Source: Oscillatoria acuminata PCC 6304
GTDB taxonomy: Bacteria; Cyanobacteriota; Cyanobacteriia; Cyanobacteriales; Laspinemataceae
Length of the DNA: 64,000 bases
NCBI RefSeq assembly: GCF_000317105.1
Contig: NC_019693.1
Location: forward strand, 6,449,227 to 6,513,226
Reading direction: 5' to 3'
Shown piece by piece: positions 23,999-34,421 of the stretch. Both the position numbers and the translations under genes were made by a program. Each line of letters starts with the position of its first letter. Position 1 is the stretch's first letter. Below the pieces are notes generated by a model. The model had not been told where the DNA came from. It ran no database searches and worked only from the letters and a program-made list of their open reading frames with translations.

Positions 23999-24289
23999 TC
24001 AGACATAGTACAGAGTGCCTACCCCTAACGCGACTAAGGAGGTGAGGATAATCCCCAAGAATAAGCCTCGGGCGGAATTGTCGTTATCGCGCTCTCGTAG
24101 TCGATTTTCTCGAACGTTTTCCACGACTCGACCTTGCACATAACCTTGGTTATAACCGGCATTTTCTGCACGATTGACTCGGGCAGCCGTCGGACTGGCC
24201 GGGGGTACGCTGACTTGGCCATGCCCTTGAGGTGTAGTATTGACCTCGGAAGGGGTTTGAGGAGAGGACTTGCGTTCGTTAGATTTCAT
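23999..24289 (-). CDS. Small tail-anchored-like membrane protein, function unknown
   Basis: 96 aa from ATG 24289; an in-frame TTG at 24304 is also possible. The N-terminal half is polar and Ser/Pro/Gln-rich. A middle segment reads AENAGYNQGYVQGRVVENV, followed by an Arg/Asn/Asp-rich stretch (RENRLRERDNDNSA). A single C-terminal membrane helix (GLFLGIILTSLVALGVG) ends LYYV. I do not recognise the family. The stop codon lies 5 bases beyond tnpB, so the transposon inserted beside its 3' end without evident truncation. Confidence 0.6.
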   Translation of the reverse strand: MKSNERKSSPQTPSEVNTTPQGHGQVSVPPASPTAARVNRAENAGYNQGYVQGRVVENVRENRLRERDNDNSARGLFLGIILTSLVALGVGTLYYV

Positions 24290-24304
24290 AATTGGTTCTA
24301 TCAA

Positions 24305-25453
24305 AAGTATTCAAAAAATGGGGTAGGTGACGTCGGCAGTTTGAGACTGGAAATAACCGGGTTGTTGGTTGAAGGTTTTAAAAATTTCCCACTGAGTTGA
24401 AAAGAAAGGGTCTACCCGGTTTCATTTTCGAGTTCATCCCTGCTTCGGGTTGGACAATCCACGGGGTCAACAGAAGATTTCAATCCAAAAGTTTTGACGT
24501 GGATAGTTGCTGGTTCAACGGTTTCACTGTTGCTGTACACCCCTTCATGAAAAAAATAGTTTAATAATGAGGGTTTGAGAGTCTGACCGGGGTAAGATAC
24601 GGTTCAGACGGAAAAGCGATGGTTTTGCGAAGGAATCGAAAGGATTCGAGGGCGCAAAACGGCTTTTGTTCGGGCCATCCTCGGGCCGATCGCCTTCTCA
24701 ATAAGAGGGCTGGGCACAGGGGACCTGAGTTTACCCCGATGTCCCATCGAGTCAGACCTTGGGTCCCAGAGAATCAGTAGAAACTCTAGGTGCATTAGAC
24801 TCCTGATTGGTTCAGGATTCAACCCTGCTGTAATTTCAACTGTACTGGACTAAAATCCAGTTCGGCTCCCCCCTAAGAGGGATTTAAAACCCTTGTAATT
24901 GGGGAGAGGGATCGGTCACAATCCAATCAATTAAAGGAAAATATTGGACTGTTGTTTTTGAATAAATTTTTGGGGAACAAGCCCAGGAAAAATGAGTCTA
25001 AAATTTGTTTTAATCGGGAATTTTAATTCAGTTGAGGATTGTCCAAACCAAGGCTAATATCAATGTTTTTATTCCTGGGGAATGAGGGTTTTTCTAAAAG
25101 AAAAGGTTAGCAGTCGCCCCGGGGAGGAGAGCAATCCGGACCGGCGATCGCCTCTAGGAAAGGGTTTGCCGGGGCAATGAAGTGAACCCCTGGATTTAAA
25201 CCTACTCCCACGGGCGATCGCCACTTCAGGACTCGGTGGAGAGAAAAATCGCTCTCCCTGCATTCGAGCCTCTCTATCATTGCGATCGCCCAAAAGCCAC
25301 CCAATCCCCTCATGCAACCCCCCGCCTAAAGCAATAAAATCCCAGCCCTCCCAAATTGGTCCCTAATTTTCCTAAACCCAGAGAAAATGTGGTATAATCC
25401 GGTTGTGTGAGCCTCAAAAGAACAGTGCTGTCCTTTCACTCTTAAAGACACAG
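24305..25453. other. Long intergenic stretch, no gene recognised
   Basis: About 1.15 kb. Short frames here look like chance ORFs on both strands and have no family character. I see no tRNA, no array and no clear palindromic element. A stretch around 24805-24840 (GGTTCAGGATTCAACCC) resembles a T-arm but has no supporting stems. Base composition is mixed, with HIP1 sites near 25145 and 25213. It could be a decayed region. Confidence 0.5.
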
Positions 25454-25690
25454 ATGCTTAAAACTACCTTAATTACAGGCTCGATTATCTTGGCCTCTCT
25501 GTATATCGGATTTGGAGATAGATTTACCTTTCTCCCAAAAGAAATGCAGACGACGAGCACCCAAACTCGCACCAGCCTCACGAATTTTGGCACCGGACTC
25601 ATCCCGAAGTGGGTTTCTAACACTAAAGAAAAACCCGATTCGTTTGAGCGCACGGAACAACAACTCCAGCAAGAACAAAAGGGTGAGTAA
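25454..25690 (+). CDS. Small protein with N-terminal membrane segment
   Basis: 78 aa from ATG 25454; the frame is open from GTG 25403. Begins MLKTTLITGSIILASLYIGF, a signal anchor, then a polar region with Thr/Ser/Gln and a Glu/Gln-rich tail (ERTEQQLQQEQKGE). No family recognised. It is followed by a strong terminator, which supports its being a real transcription unit converging with ilvC. Confidence 0.55.
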   Translation: MLKTTLITGSIILASLYIGFGDRFTFLPKEMQTTSTQTRTSLTNFGTGLIPKWVSNTKEKPDSFERTEQQLQQEQKGE

Positions 25691-25734
25691 TGGAATCCCA
25701 GGAGTCCCCAACCCTTTGCCCATTCCATTGCACC

Positions 25735-25768
25735 AAAGACGCGCCCTAGGGCGCGTCTTTGCTTTTTC
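25735..25768. terminator. Bidirectional terminator between the small gene and ilvC
   Basis: AAAGACGCGCCC and GGGCGCGTCTTT form a 12-bp perfect stem with a 2-base TA loop, followed by GCTTTTTC on the plus strand and by A-rich flanks on the other. It lies between convergent genes (stops at 25690 and 25794). Confidence 0.85.
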
Positions 25769-25793
25769 TCCTACGACTTGCAGCTATAGCGGC

Positions 25794-26843
<1,050 letters not shown>

Positions 26844-26869
26844 TCAGATAAGGGGAAAGATTCCAACTA

Positions 26870-26940
26870 TTTGTAGGGGCGCAATGCTCGAAGCCCCTAC
26901 AAAAGGGCGCAAGAGGGCGCAAGCATTGCGCCCCTACAAA
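26870..26940. repeat. R1-like core hairpin upstream of ilvC
   Basis: TTGTAGGGGCGCAATGC is matched by GCATTGCGCCCCTACAA about 50 bases on. This is the central hairpin of the R1 family without the outer ends. It lies about 80 bp upstream of the ilvC start and could affect the leader transcript. Confidence 0.6.
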
Positions 26941-27046
26941 TAAATCCACCTGGATCTGGATTAGACCCCTGAGTTTCTCCTTGAGGCGGCTTACGCTACC
27001 CTAGAAATCTTAGGCTCGACATCATGTGCCAGGAAGGATAGAACCA

Positions 27047-27679
27047 ATGGATGAAGTGGTAAAAAAGGTGGCCGCTTTGGGACTGCCGGGAATTATTCTG
27101 GCGATCGCCATGGCAACGACGGGGTTAACAGGTTCAGCAGCGATCGCCGCTGCCTTAGCTATGTTGGGGGGTCCAGCCGGAGTCCTCGGGGGCATCGGCG
27201 TTTTGGGACTCACTGGGTTAATTGCGGAATATCTGACCCGGGAAAGTATTGACCAGTTGCTCACCGATGTCTATCGGATGCGGGCGCGGACCGAACGCAC
27301 CCAGGTGGTTTTAGGGGAGTTGGAGTGGTTACCGATTTCTGAGGAGTTGAAATCTCGTCTGGAATGGGAAGTGCGACAAGTGGGCAACCAACAGGCGAAT
27401 TTTGCCACCTCGATTGGACCCGTGACTCAGGAGGCGATCGCCCTTTTAGATCAGGTTCGCGGCATCAACTATGCTTCAGACAGCGACTTGAAAAATTCTC
27501 GCCCGATTTTTGTCCTCCGGGATGGGACAGTGGTCCGCACCTGGAAAAATTGGTTGGGAATTGACCATATTTTCCTCGCGGATACCCAGGGGAATATTAT
27601 TTATGGAGGGTTTGTCAATTGGGTGGATAGCGACGCCTTGAATGAGGCGATCGCCCGGATTCGCACAGACTTTACTTAA
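27047..27679 (+). CDS. Unrecognised protein with glycine-rich hydrophobic N-terminus
   Basis: 210 aa from ATG 27047 (AGGAAGGATAG upstream); GTG 27026 is in frame. Residues of about 10-65 are hydrophobic and Gly/Ala-rich (LGGPAGVLGGIGVLGLTGLI), likely one or two membrane hairpins. A helical region follows (MRARTERTQVVLGELEWL). The C-terminal part is predicted beta-rich (RPIFVLRDGTVVRTWKNWLG). No enzyme motif. It looks like a membrane-associated protein with a soluble tail; no family is named. Confidence 0.6.
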   Translation: MDEVVKKVAALGLPGIILAIAMATTGLTGSAAIAAALAMLGGPAGVLGGIGVLGLTGLIAEYLTRESIDQLLTDVYRMRARTERTQVVLGELEWLPISEELKSRLEWEVRQVGNQQANFATSIGPVTQEAIALLDQVRGINYASDSDLKNSRPIFVLRDGTVVRTWKNWLGIDHIFLADTQGNIIYGGFVNWVDSDALNEAIARIRTDFT

Positions 27680-27838
27680 AATCAGAACGGCGGCAAATCT
27701 TGAGAGGGACCGTTAACTGTCCGGCTAATTCATAACTTGCCCGGACTCTGGATAGATGCGATAAACTATCTAAAACTGACGCCAGTGGTGTGTGTTGTGA
27801 CTCAAAACCGAGTAAACGTCAACAACCGAAAACCCCCG

Positions 27839-28303
27839 ATGCCACCGGGTACCTTGTCGGCACTGAATTATTATGCCTTGCTGGGCCTCTCCAATGGGGC
27901 AACAGTGCCGGAAATTCGGCGCGCCTATCGGCAACTGAGCAAGCGCTATCATCCCGATACCTCCCCCCTTCCCCAGGAGGAAGCGCGGGAAAAGTTTCAA
28001 CAGATTAAGGATGCCTACAAGACCCTGAGTAATGACCGAGAACGACATCTCTATGATGTGAAATTGAGACTAGAGCGGGAGGGAATGGGGGGAAATGGGG
28101 TTTCATTGCCCCCGCACTGGAAACGTACCCCGGACTCTGCTTATGGGCGGTCTCCAGGGATGGGTCGAGAGCTATCTGAACGTCCTTTGTCCAGTGGGGA
28201 GTTGTTTGTGCTGTTGATTCTGGGGATCACGTTGATCGGCTGTTTATTGCTGGCGATCGCGATCGGGTTAACACGAGAAAATGTCCCGTCACCCTACTTA
28301 TAA
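27839..28303 (+). CDS. J-domain protein with C-terminal membrane helix
   Basis: 154 aa from ATG 27839; the frame is open further upstream but without family sequence. The J domain (residues 9-75) shows YYALLGLSNGATVPEIRRAY, the essential HPD in SKRYHPDTSP, and FQQIKDAYKTLSNDRERHLYD. A membrane segment near the C-terminus (FVLLILGITLIGCLLLAIAI) anchors it, so it would recruit Hsp70 (DnaK) to a membrane. A DUF3143 gene follows after about 27 bp, so they are probably one operon. Confidence 0.88.
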   Translation: MPPGTLSALNYYALLGLSNGATVPEIRRAYRQLSKRYHPDTSPLPQEEAREKFQQIKDAYKTLSNDRERHLYDVKLRLEREGMGGNGVSLPPHWKRTPDSAYGRSPGMGRELSERPLSSGELFVLLILGITLIGCLLLAIAIGLTRENVPSPYL

Positions 28304-28330
28304 ACTTACTTGAGCAAGGCTAACTTTCCT

Positions 28331-28603
28331 ATGACATTACCTTCATCGGATACCCCACTTTATAACCATGCCCTTCCGGCGATCGAGCAATGGTTAGAGG
28401 ACCAAGGATGCGAACAAGACCGAACTGAACTGCACTGCTGGCGGGTAGAACGCCCCAGTTGGAATGCAGAACTCGTACTGGATGTGGATCACGTTAGTGT
28501 CCGTTACATCAATGCTGAGGGTGGGGTGCAAGATGTTCAACGCTCCTTCAAATATTCCCTCAGTCGGCGAGATATTGAAGAAGCGATTTTTAGTGGACCC
28601 TAG
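28331..28603 (+). CDS. DUF3143 domain protein
   Basis: 90 aa from ATG 28331 (GAGCAAGG upstream); a TTG at 28310 is in frame. The pattern LYNHALPAIEQWLEDQGC, then LHCWRVERPSWNAELVLDVD and VQRSFKYSLSRRDIEEA, matches the cyanobacterial DUF3143 family. Function unknown. It shares an operon with a J-domain gene, an arrangement I recall from other cyanobacteria. It converges with uppS. Confidence 0.8.
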   Translation: MTLPSSDTPLYNHALPAIEQWLEDQGCEQDRTELHCWRVERPSWNAELVLDVDHVSVRYINAEGGVQDVQRSFKYSLSRRDIEEAIFSGP

Positions 28604-28639
28604 GGGAGTGGGGGAGAATTGGGGGATGGGGGGGGAGGG

Positions 28640-29389
28640 TTAGACTTTGCCAAAACGGCGTTCTCGTTTTTGGTAGGAACGGAGGGCGTAGTGGAATTCT
28701 TCGCGGTTAAAATCTGGCCAAAGGGTTTCGGTGACATAGAGTTCCGAGTAGGCGACTTGCCAGAGGAGAAAATTGCTCAGACGCATTTCGCCACTGGTGC
28801 GAATCAACAAATCCGGGTCCCCGACTTCGGAGGTGTAGAGATGACGTTCAAATAACGCCTCATCGATTTGTTCCGGTTGAATTAAACCTTGCTGCACCTG
28901 TTCGGCGATCGCCCGACAAGCTTGGACGATTTCCTGACGCCCCCCGTAATTCGTGGCGATCGTAAAGTGAATCCCCTTATTGCTGCCCGTATTTTCCACC
29001 GATCGCTCGATTTCTTCTTGGAGGGTTTTGGGTAAGGAGTTTAAGTTTCCCACAAACTTAATCCGGACATTTTCCTCCATCATTTCCTGGAGTTCTTGGC
29101 GCAGGACCCGCTCAAACAGGGTCATCAAAAAATTGACTTCCTCTAGGGGACGCCCCCAATTTTCACTGGAAAACGCATAAACGGTGAGGGCCTGAATTCC
29201 CCAATCCCGACAGCAGCGCAGGAGGTCCTTGAGGGTATCGACTCCCCGCCGATGCCCCATAAACCGGGGCATTCCATGAAGCTTCGCCCATCGACCATTT
29301 CCATCCATGATCACTGCTACGTGCTTGGGGAGTCTCTCTGTGTCGAGGTCAGCAGGCAACTGTTGTAAAGCTGATGGCTTGGTAATCAT
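28640..29389 (-). CDS. uppS: Isoprenyl transferase (undecaprenyl diphosphate synthase type)
   Basis: 249 aa; extends farnesyl diphosphate in cis with isopentenyl diphosphate to make the lipid carrier for cell-wall glycan. The catalytic Asp29 lies in [41 protein letters not shown] and [18 protein letters not shown] are the other family blocks, with substrate-binding Arg/Ser. The start codon overlaps the cdaA stop by four bases (ATGA at 29386-29389), indicating translational coupling. Confidence 0.96.
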   Translation of the reverse strand: MITKPSALQQLPADLDTERLPKHVAVIMDGNGRWAKLHGMPRFMGHRRGVDTLKDLLRCCRDWGIQALTVYAFSSENWGRPLEEVNFLMTLFERVLRQELQEMMEENVRIKFVGNLNSLPKTLQEEIERSVENTGSNKGIHFTIATNYGGRQEIVQACRAIAEQVQQGLIQPEQIDEALFERHLYTSEVGDPDLLIRTSGEMRLSNFLLWQVAYSELYVTETLWPDFNREEFHYALRSYQKRERRFGKV

Positions 29390-30342
29390 TTTTTCTCCCG
29401 TGAAGCCGATGATGGAAGACGGAGCAAGCGTAGCACGAGTCCGACTGCTTTTGATACTAACTGACGAACTAAATTTCGCAAATCTGGAGCAACGGGTTCT
29501 CGTTCCACCGTTTGTGAAAATCGGGCTTGTAGTAGTTCTTTGAGTTTACTACTAGTTAAAGGTCGATTCAGGGTACCTTTTTCGGCCAAGGAGATCGAGC
29601 CGGTTTCTTCAGAAACCACAACGCAAACGCAGTTTTCGACTCGTTCTGTAATCCCCATTGCGGCCCGATGACGGGTTCCTAACTGTCGGGAAGCGCTGCG
29701 ATCGGACAAGGGTAGAATTACCCCAGCCGCAACAATGCGAGAGGCGCGAATTAACAACGCCCCATCATGCAACAGGGTACTGGTCTGAAAAATAGTCTGC
29801 AAGAGTTCTTTGGAGACCTCGGCATTGATTTTTACCCCAGGAACGGAAAAATCTCGTTCATCTATCGGACCGCTTGTTTCTAAAATCATCAAAGCGCCGG
29901 TGCGGTTTTGGGAGAGTTCCTTAACTGCATCGACAATTTCATCAATAACACTATCGGGTTTAGGAATAATCTGGCGGTAGGGTTGAAACAGTTGCCGGAT
30001 TTCCCCTTTACCCAATTGTTCCAGAAATCGGCGAAACTCCGATTGAAGAATCACCGCCATTGCCACTGCCGAACCGATCACTAAGTTACTGAGGACGAAA
30101 CTCAACAGATTTAGTTCAAGGCGGCTACTGATAGCTGCTGCGACCATCAGAATGATAAACCCGCGAACGATCCAAAGGGTGCGGCGTTCTCCAATGATGA
30201 CGAGCACCATATAGGTCAGGGCCAAAACCAAGAGGATGTCTAGCGGAGTTTTAATCCAGTCCGTCCAAATTTGGACCAAGTGAAGCAGCAAGGACTGAGT
30301 CCAGTTCGGGTCGATCGACAATTGCTCCCACAAATATCCCAT
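29386..30342 (-). CDS. cdaA: Diadenylate cyclase (CdaA/DacA)
   Basis: 318 aa. It makes cyclic di-AMP from two ATP, a messenger for osmotic and potassium control. Three N-terminal membrane segments (about residues 35-100) precede a DAC domain. The catalytic motifs are DGA at 193-195 ([12 protein letters not shown]) and RHR at 224-226 ([13 protein letters not shown]). A basic C-terminal extension with VLRLLRLPS follows. Overlaps uppS, and lysA lies upstream on the same strand: an order lysA-cdaA-uppS that appears conserved in cyanobacteria. Confidence 0.95.
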   Translation of the reverse strand: MGYLWEQLSIDPNWTQSLLLHLVQIWTDWIKTPLDILLVLALTYMVLVIIGERRTLWIVRGFIILMVAAAISSRLELNLLSFVLSNLVIGSAVAMAVILQSEFRRFLEQLGKGEIRQLFQPYRQIIPKPDSVIDEIVDAVKELSQNRTGALMILETSGPIDERDFSVPGVKINAEVSKELLQTIFQTSTLLHDGALLIRASRIVAAGVILPLSDRSASRQLGTRHRAAMGITERVENCVCVVVSEETGSISLAEKGTLNRPLTSSKLKELLQARFSQTVEREPVAPDLRNLVRQLVSKAVGLVLRLLRLPSSASREKK

Positions 30343-30461
30343 CGGATCTCGATTAACCTTGCGCTTCTACATGACGAGATTGATAGGCTGGCAACCTCGC
30401 CAGCCTGTTGCTTGTTCGGGGGTTTTAACCCACGGGTGGTTGAGCCAAATCCGTTGTCCAG

Positions 30462-30481
30462 TTAGGGGCGATCGCCCCTAA
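30462..30481. repeat. Palindrome TTAGGGGCGATCGCCCCTAA
   Basis: A perfect 20-bp palindrome centred on HIP1, in the lysA-cdaA spacer. It may be a hairpin terminator or processing signal for the lysA transcript, but no T-run follows. Confidence 0.5.
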
Positions 30482-30569
30482 TTGGAATCAGTTATTAACC
30501 CGTTACATGGCTCAACTCCAGAAATTTTAAGGGCTCACACCGCCAGTCCTGGGCCAAAATGAATGGCGA

Positions 30570-31979
30570 TTAACTCAGGTGAGCCAGTCGTTCAGGTAGG
30601 CGATCTTGTCGAATTAAATCTTCGTAAGTTTCCCGAGCCAGGATGATATTCGCAATTCCATCATTGACTAATACGGCAGCGGGTCTGGCTACCCGATTAT
30701 AATTCGATGCCATGCTGTAATTGTAAGCACCTGTGGTCATGACGACTAGAATATCGCCGCTTTCCGTTTTAGGCAGACTGGCTTGATGAATTACGATGTC
30801 CCCGGATTCGCAATGCTTACCGGCTATGGTAACAGTTTCTGTCAGGGGTGCGGACATCCGATTGGCGACAACGGCGCGATAAACGGATTGATAGGTAATC
30901 GGACGGGGGTTATCGGACATCCCGCCATCGACGGAGAGATAGGTGCGGATTCCGGGGACCTGTTTTTGTGCCCCTAGGGTGTAGGCGGTGACGCAAGCTG
31001 GACCAATCAGCGATCGCCCGGGTTCACAGAGCAATTTCGGTAAAGCCACCTGTTGGGACTCGCAGGCTGCGGTAATTGCTTCGCTGACGCCTTTTACCCA
31101 TTCCTCAATACTCGGCGGATCGTCGGCTTCCGTATAACGAATCCCTAATCCGCCTCCGACATTCAGTTCCGTCACCGGGAGTTGGTAGGCAGCGGCTTGT
31201 TTTAACCATTGGACCATGACGCCAGCTAGGTCCCGATGGGGTTGCCGTTCAAAAATTTGGGAGCCAATATGGGCATGGAGTCCAATGCAGGTCAAAACGG
31301 GATGCTGTTGGACAAAGGCAAAGACTTCCGGGATTTGGTCGGGATCAAAGCCAAATTTACTGTCCAGGTGTCCGGTGCGGATATATTCATGGGTGTGACA
31401 CTCGATCCCCGGGGTGAACCGCAACATGATGCGGATGGCGGACTGTCCGGTTTCCGTGGCGATCGCCACTAAGTGATGCAGGTCCTGCCAATTATCCGCC
31501 ACGACGGTACAGCCACTGGCAACGGCAATCTGTAACTCTTCTTTAGATTTGTTGTTGCCATGCAGATAAATTTTTTCCGGGTTTACACCGGCTTCTAGGG
31601 CCGTGTACAGTTCACCGCCACTGACAACATCGATGCCGAGGCTTTCTTGTCCAACGATCGCGCAGATTGCCAAGCAATTCCAGGCTTTCGATGCATACAA
31701 GACCTGAGATTGACCTGGATAGTACCGCGCAAACAGGTCCCGATATTGTCTGGCCCCTTCTCTGAGGGTCTCTTCGTCCACAATATAAAGGGGCGAACCG
31801 AACTGCTTGACTAGGGTGACCACATCACAGCCACCAATTTCTAGGCGATCGGCTTCATTGATGCGGGCGGTGAGCGGGAGCAGTTCCTGGTTGGGCGATC
31901 GCCTCTGAGTTGCGCTTCTGGATTGAGTTAGATACTGACGGCCTGTTTGCTGAACCGTCGGGGTTTGAATGGATACCAT
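30570..31979 (-). CDS. lysA: Diaminopimelate decarboxylase
   Basis: 469 aa from ATG 31979, the last step of lysine synthesis. The frame is open to 32063 but that start would overlap the divergent rimI, and MVSIQTPTV is the natural N-terminus. PLP-lysine is K98 in LYASKAWNC. Other family marks: GIDVVSGGELYTAL, HGNNKSKEEL, IGLHAHIGSQI, LNVGGGLGI, and the C-terminal GKHCESGDIVIHQ. The first 50 residues are extra and of low complexity. It diverges from rimI with about 100 bp between starts. Confidence 0.95.
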   Translation of the reverse strand: MVSIQTPTVQQTGRQYLTQSRSATQRRSPNQELLPLTARINEADRLEIGGCDVVTLVKQFGSPLYIVDEETLREGARQYRDLFARYYPGQSQVLYASKAWNCLAICAIVGQESLGIDVVSGGELYTALEAGVNPEKIYLHGNNKSKEELQIAVASGCTVVADNWQDLHHLVAIATETGQSAIRIMLRFTPGIECHTHEYIRTGHLDSKFGFDPDQIPEVFAFVQQHPVLTCIGLHAHIGSQIFERQPHRDLAGVMVQWLKQAAAYQLPVTELNVGGGLGIRYTEADDPPSIEEWVKGVSEAITAACESQQVALPKLLCEPGRSLIGPACVTAYTLGAQKQVPGIRTYLSVDGGMSDNPRPITYQSVYRAVVANRMSAPLTETVTIAGKHCESGDIVIHQASLPKTESGDILVVMTTGAYNYSMASNYNRVARPAAVLVNDGIANIILARETYEDLIRQDRLPERLAHLS

Positions 31980-32080
31980 ATTTAAGAATTTGTATGAGGT
32001 TAGGTCGAACAGGGTAAGTGGCTTCGTTTTCCAGTGTACAATCGTCTCCTGTCCTTTCTCCAATTAACATAGGCTGTTTT

Positions 32081-32662
32081 GTGCCTGTTCTATTACTCAA
32101 CCGACTCACCCATGACCTGTTAGAGTCTGTGGTGGAACTCGATCAGCGTTCTTTGGGTGGAATGTGGAGCTTTGATGCCTATCAGCGCGAGTTCAACAGT
32201 CCTAACAGTGATTTGCTGGTGTTATCGATTTCCTCAACACCGGACTCTTCGGATTCCCCAGGCGCTACTCCCGTTTCTCCTCTAGTCGGCATCGGTTGCC
32301 TCTGGTCGATTCTGGAGGAAGCTCATATCACGGTTCTGGCGATTCATCCCGACTATTGGCATCAGGGTTTCGGTCAGGCTCTCTTGTATGGGCTGTTGGC
32401 TTGTGCTTGTCACCGGAAACTGGAATGGGCCACCTTAGAAGTGCGTCGCTCTAATCAACCGGCTTTGGCCCTCTACCAAAAGTTTGGCTTTAGAGAGGTG
32501 GGCTTTCGCAAACGGTACTATAAAGACACGGACGAAGATGCCCTGATTTTTTGGCTCTCGGGTTTACATAAACCGGAATTCACTGAGAGTTTAGGGCAGT
32601 GGGAAATCAGGGTGCGCGATCGCCTCGCTCAATCCGGCTGGTCTTTATCGGTACATCTTTAG
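32081..32662 (+). CDS. rimI: Ribosomal-protein-alanine N-acetyltransferase RimI type
   Basis: 193 aa from GTG 32081, which gives the usual N-terminus (VLLLNRLTHDLLESVVELDQ); another GTG at 32018 is in frame. The GNAT acetyl-CoA loop reads IHPDYWHQGFGQALLYGLL, with the glycines in HQGFGQA. LEVRRSNQPALALYQKFGF and KRYYKDTDEDALIF are typical of RimI, which acetylates the N-terminal alanine of ribosomal protein S18. A 12-residue low-complexity Ser/Pro insert (STPDSSDSPGAT) is a local variation. Diverges from lysA. Confidence 0.85.
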   Translation: MPVLLLNRLTHDLLESVVELDQRSLGGMWSFDAYQREFNSPNSDLLVLSISSTPDSSDSPGATPVSPLVGIGCLWSILEEAHITVLAIHPDYWHQGFGQALLYGLLACACHRKLEWATLEVRRSNQPALALYQKFGFREVGFRKRYYKDTDEDALIFWLSGLHKPEFTESLGQWEIRVRDRLAQSGWSLSVHL

Positions 32663-32870
32663 GATGATGATTTTTGGCTAGTTTTTGGTATAATGTTATC
32701 AAGTTTTCTGAAACTTTAAAACAACTTTAAAAAGTTGAGGTTTCTTGACACTCGCAACAGCAGATCCGGAGTCTGACGGTTGAATTTTTCATTGAGCCGT
32801 TAAACAGGCTTCTTTCTTACCTGGTCTTGCTCGTCAAACCACCCCAGAGGCTCTAAGGGGGTCTATATAT

Positions 32871-33230
32871 ATGCCAAAACTACTGTCTACACTACTGACT
32901 TGCGCGGGAGTCAGTCTGAGTCTGACCGCGATGGGACCAGCAATGGCGATGAATTCTCAAGGGTTCATTGCACAGGGTGCTGACTCTACTTCCGAATCTA
33001 CAGAATCGATTTCGCAAATGGATATGGGCGATCGGGCTGATCTGGAACGGGGAATTAGTGATTTTGACTGGGATCTCCCCAATCAAAACCCCGAAACTCA
33101 GTTCGGCACTCCCCTCCTCCTTCCCATCCGACTTACTGCTCCTTCCCAGGAAAACGACGGTGATGGGTTAGCGGTTCAAATCGATTTCACTCGGTTAGAT
33201 CGCTTAGAACAGGTTGAGGGCCAACAGTGA
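32871..33230 (+). CDS. Small secreted protein, function unknown
   Basis: 119 aa. A signal peptide is visible (LLSTLLTCAGVSLSLTA, then MGPAMA before MNSQ). The mature part is Ser/Asp/Glu-rich and acidic, with no recognised domain. Start ATG 32871. A strong hairpin terminator follows 13 bases after the stop, supporting a separate transcript. Confidence 0.6.
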   Translation: MPKLLSTLLTCAGVSLSLTAMGPAMAMNSQGFIAQGADSTSESTESISQMDMGDRADLERGISDFDWDLPNQNPETQFGTPLLLPIRLTAPSQENDGDGLAVQIDFTRLDRLEQVEGQQ

Positions 33231-33243
33231 TTGATTTCAGCTT

Positions 33244-33277
33244 AAAGGGGAGAGTAGCGACTGCTACTCTCCCCTTT
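33244..33277. terminator. Bidirectional terminator
   Basis: AAAGGGGAGAGTAGC and GCTACTCTCCCCTTT form a perfect 15-bp stem with a 4-base loop. It lies between convergent genes (stops at 33230 and 33298). Confidence 0.85.
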
Positions 33278-33297
33278 CTCATGGCGTCATGGCAAAA

Positions 33298-34317
33298 TTA
33301 AACCCTAACCCCTTCTTTCACCCTCTGGGAACAGAGTCTTTTTAAATCATCAACTAAAATTGCCAACAAATTCATCGCCTCAACCTCCACCGCCACGAAC
33401 GCATTCGGGAGAGATTTAGTCCCGTGGCGACGGTCTAAAATCATTTGACCTCGGGTATAATTTCCAGCGGTTTCTACCCTCACCAAACCCCGCCGAAATA
33501 ACAAAGTTTCCGGATAAAATAAATAAGCAACCGTGACCGCATCATGAACTAAAAATCCCTGGACTCCAGCGGTTTCTCGATGGCGCAAACAAGACTCGCT
33601 CATAAATTGACTCAGTTGGTGGATAAACTGACCCAGGAGATGATTGGGATAGGATTGGGCGATCGCCTCCGTCATTTCCACCGTTAAAATCAGCTTCCGC
33701 GTCACATCCAACGGCAACATCACCAGATCCTCTCGACTCTCCAAAACCGCTGCTGCCGCCTCGGGATTAAATGCCACATTAAACTCCGCTAAAGGAGTCA
33801 CATTTCCCGGCACCTCAAACGCACCCGCCATTAACACTAATTCCTTCGCCAACCGCAAAATTCCTGGTCGTTTCTGTTCCGCTGCCGCCAAATTTGTCAA
33901 CGGTCCCAACCCAATCACTGTCACCTCCCCCGGTGCCGATTCCAATGCCTCAATAATCATCTCATCGGCATCACGGGCTGTTGCAAATTGCCGAGGAGAC
34001 TGAGGCAGTAAATGAGATAAATTGCCCATGCCATCAGCCCCATGAATCTCAGAAGCATCGGCAATTTTTGCACAATTCCAGACCACACTCCGGCCAACTT
34101 CTACGGATTCAAACCCTCCTAATGCTAAGACTTGACAAGCACTCCTAAAGGTCAATTCAGCCGAAACATTTCCCCGGACTGTCGTTACGCCCACCCATTC
34201 GGCAAACCCTTGGTTCACCAAACTTTGCAGCCACAATAATGCAAATGTATCATCTCCCCCAGGGTCTGTATCTACCAAAATTTTTCGGGGTGAGGGTGCG
34301 AAGATTGGACTAGCCAT
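33298..34317 (-). CDS. Nucleoside hydrolase (inosine-uridine preferring type)
   Basis: 339 aa; hydrolyses the N-glycosidic bond of nucleosides in salvage. The calcium-binding N-terminal motif is VDTDPGGDDTFALL. EIHGADGMGNL, VIGLGPLTNLAAA and the active-site His region FLVHDAVTVAYL match the IunH family. LKRLCSQRV at the C-terminus is unremarkable. ATG 34317 is preceded by GAGGAATT, fixing the start. The exact nucleoside preference cannot be told. Confidence 0.9.
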   Translation of the reverse strand: MASPIFAPSPRKILVDTDPGGDDTFALLWLQSLVNQGFAEWVGVTTVRGNVSAELTFRSACQVLALGGFESVEVGRSVVWNCAKIADASEIHGADGMGNLSHLLPQSPRQFATARDADEMIIEALESAPGEVTVIGLGPLTNLAAAEQKRPGILRLAKELVLMAGAFEVPGNVTPLAEFNVAFNPEAAAAVLESREDLVMLPLDVTRKLILTVEMTEAIAQSYPNHLLGQFIHQLSQFMSESCLRHRETAGVQGFLVHDAVTVAYLFYPETLLFRRGLVRVETAGNYTRGQMILDRRHGTKSLPNAFVAVEVEAMNLLAILVDDLKRLCSQRVKEGVRV

Positions 34318-34421
34318 AATTCCTCGGTGATGGTTTTTGTTATCATCAAAACCGCCACCCGGTTTGGGGATTTTTTACAGTTCTACGAGTAGCGGATTAG
34401 GGATCAGTTCGGTGCAATGAA

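Noticed and set aside
24800-24842. Possible tRNA-like segment GGTTCAGGATTCAACCC
   Set aside because: No matching D-arm, anticodon arm or acceptor stem.
31980-32063. N-terminal extension of lysA
   Set aside because: It would overlap the divergent rimI leader and the extra residues match nothing in the family.
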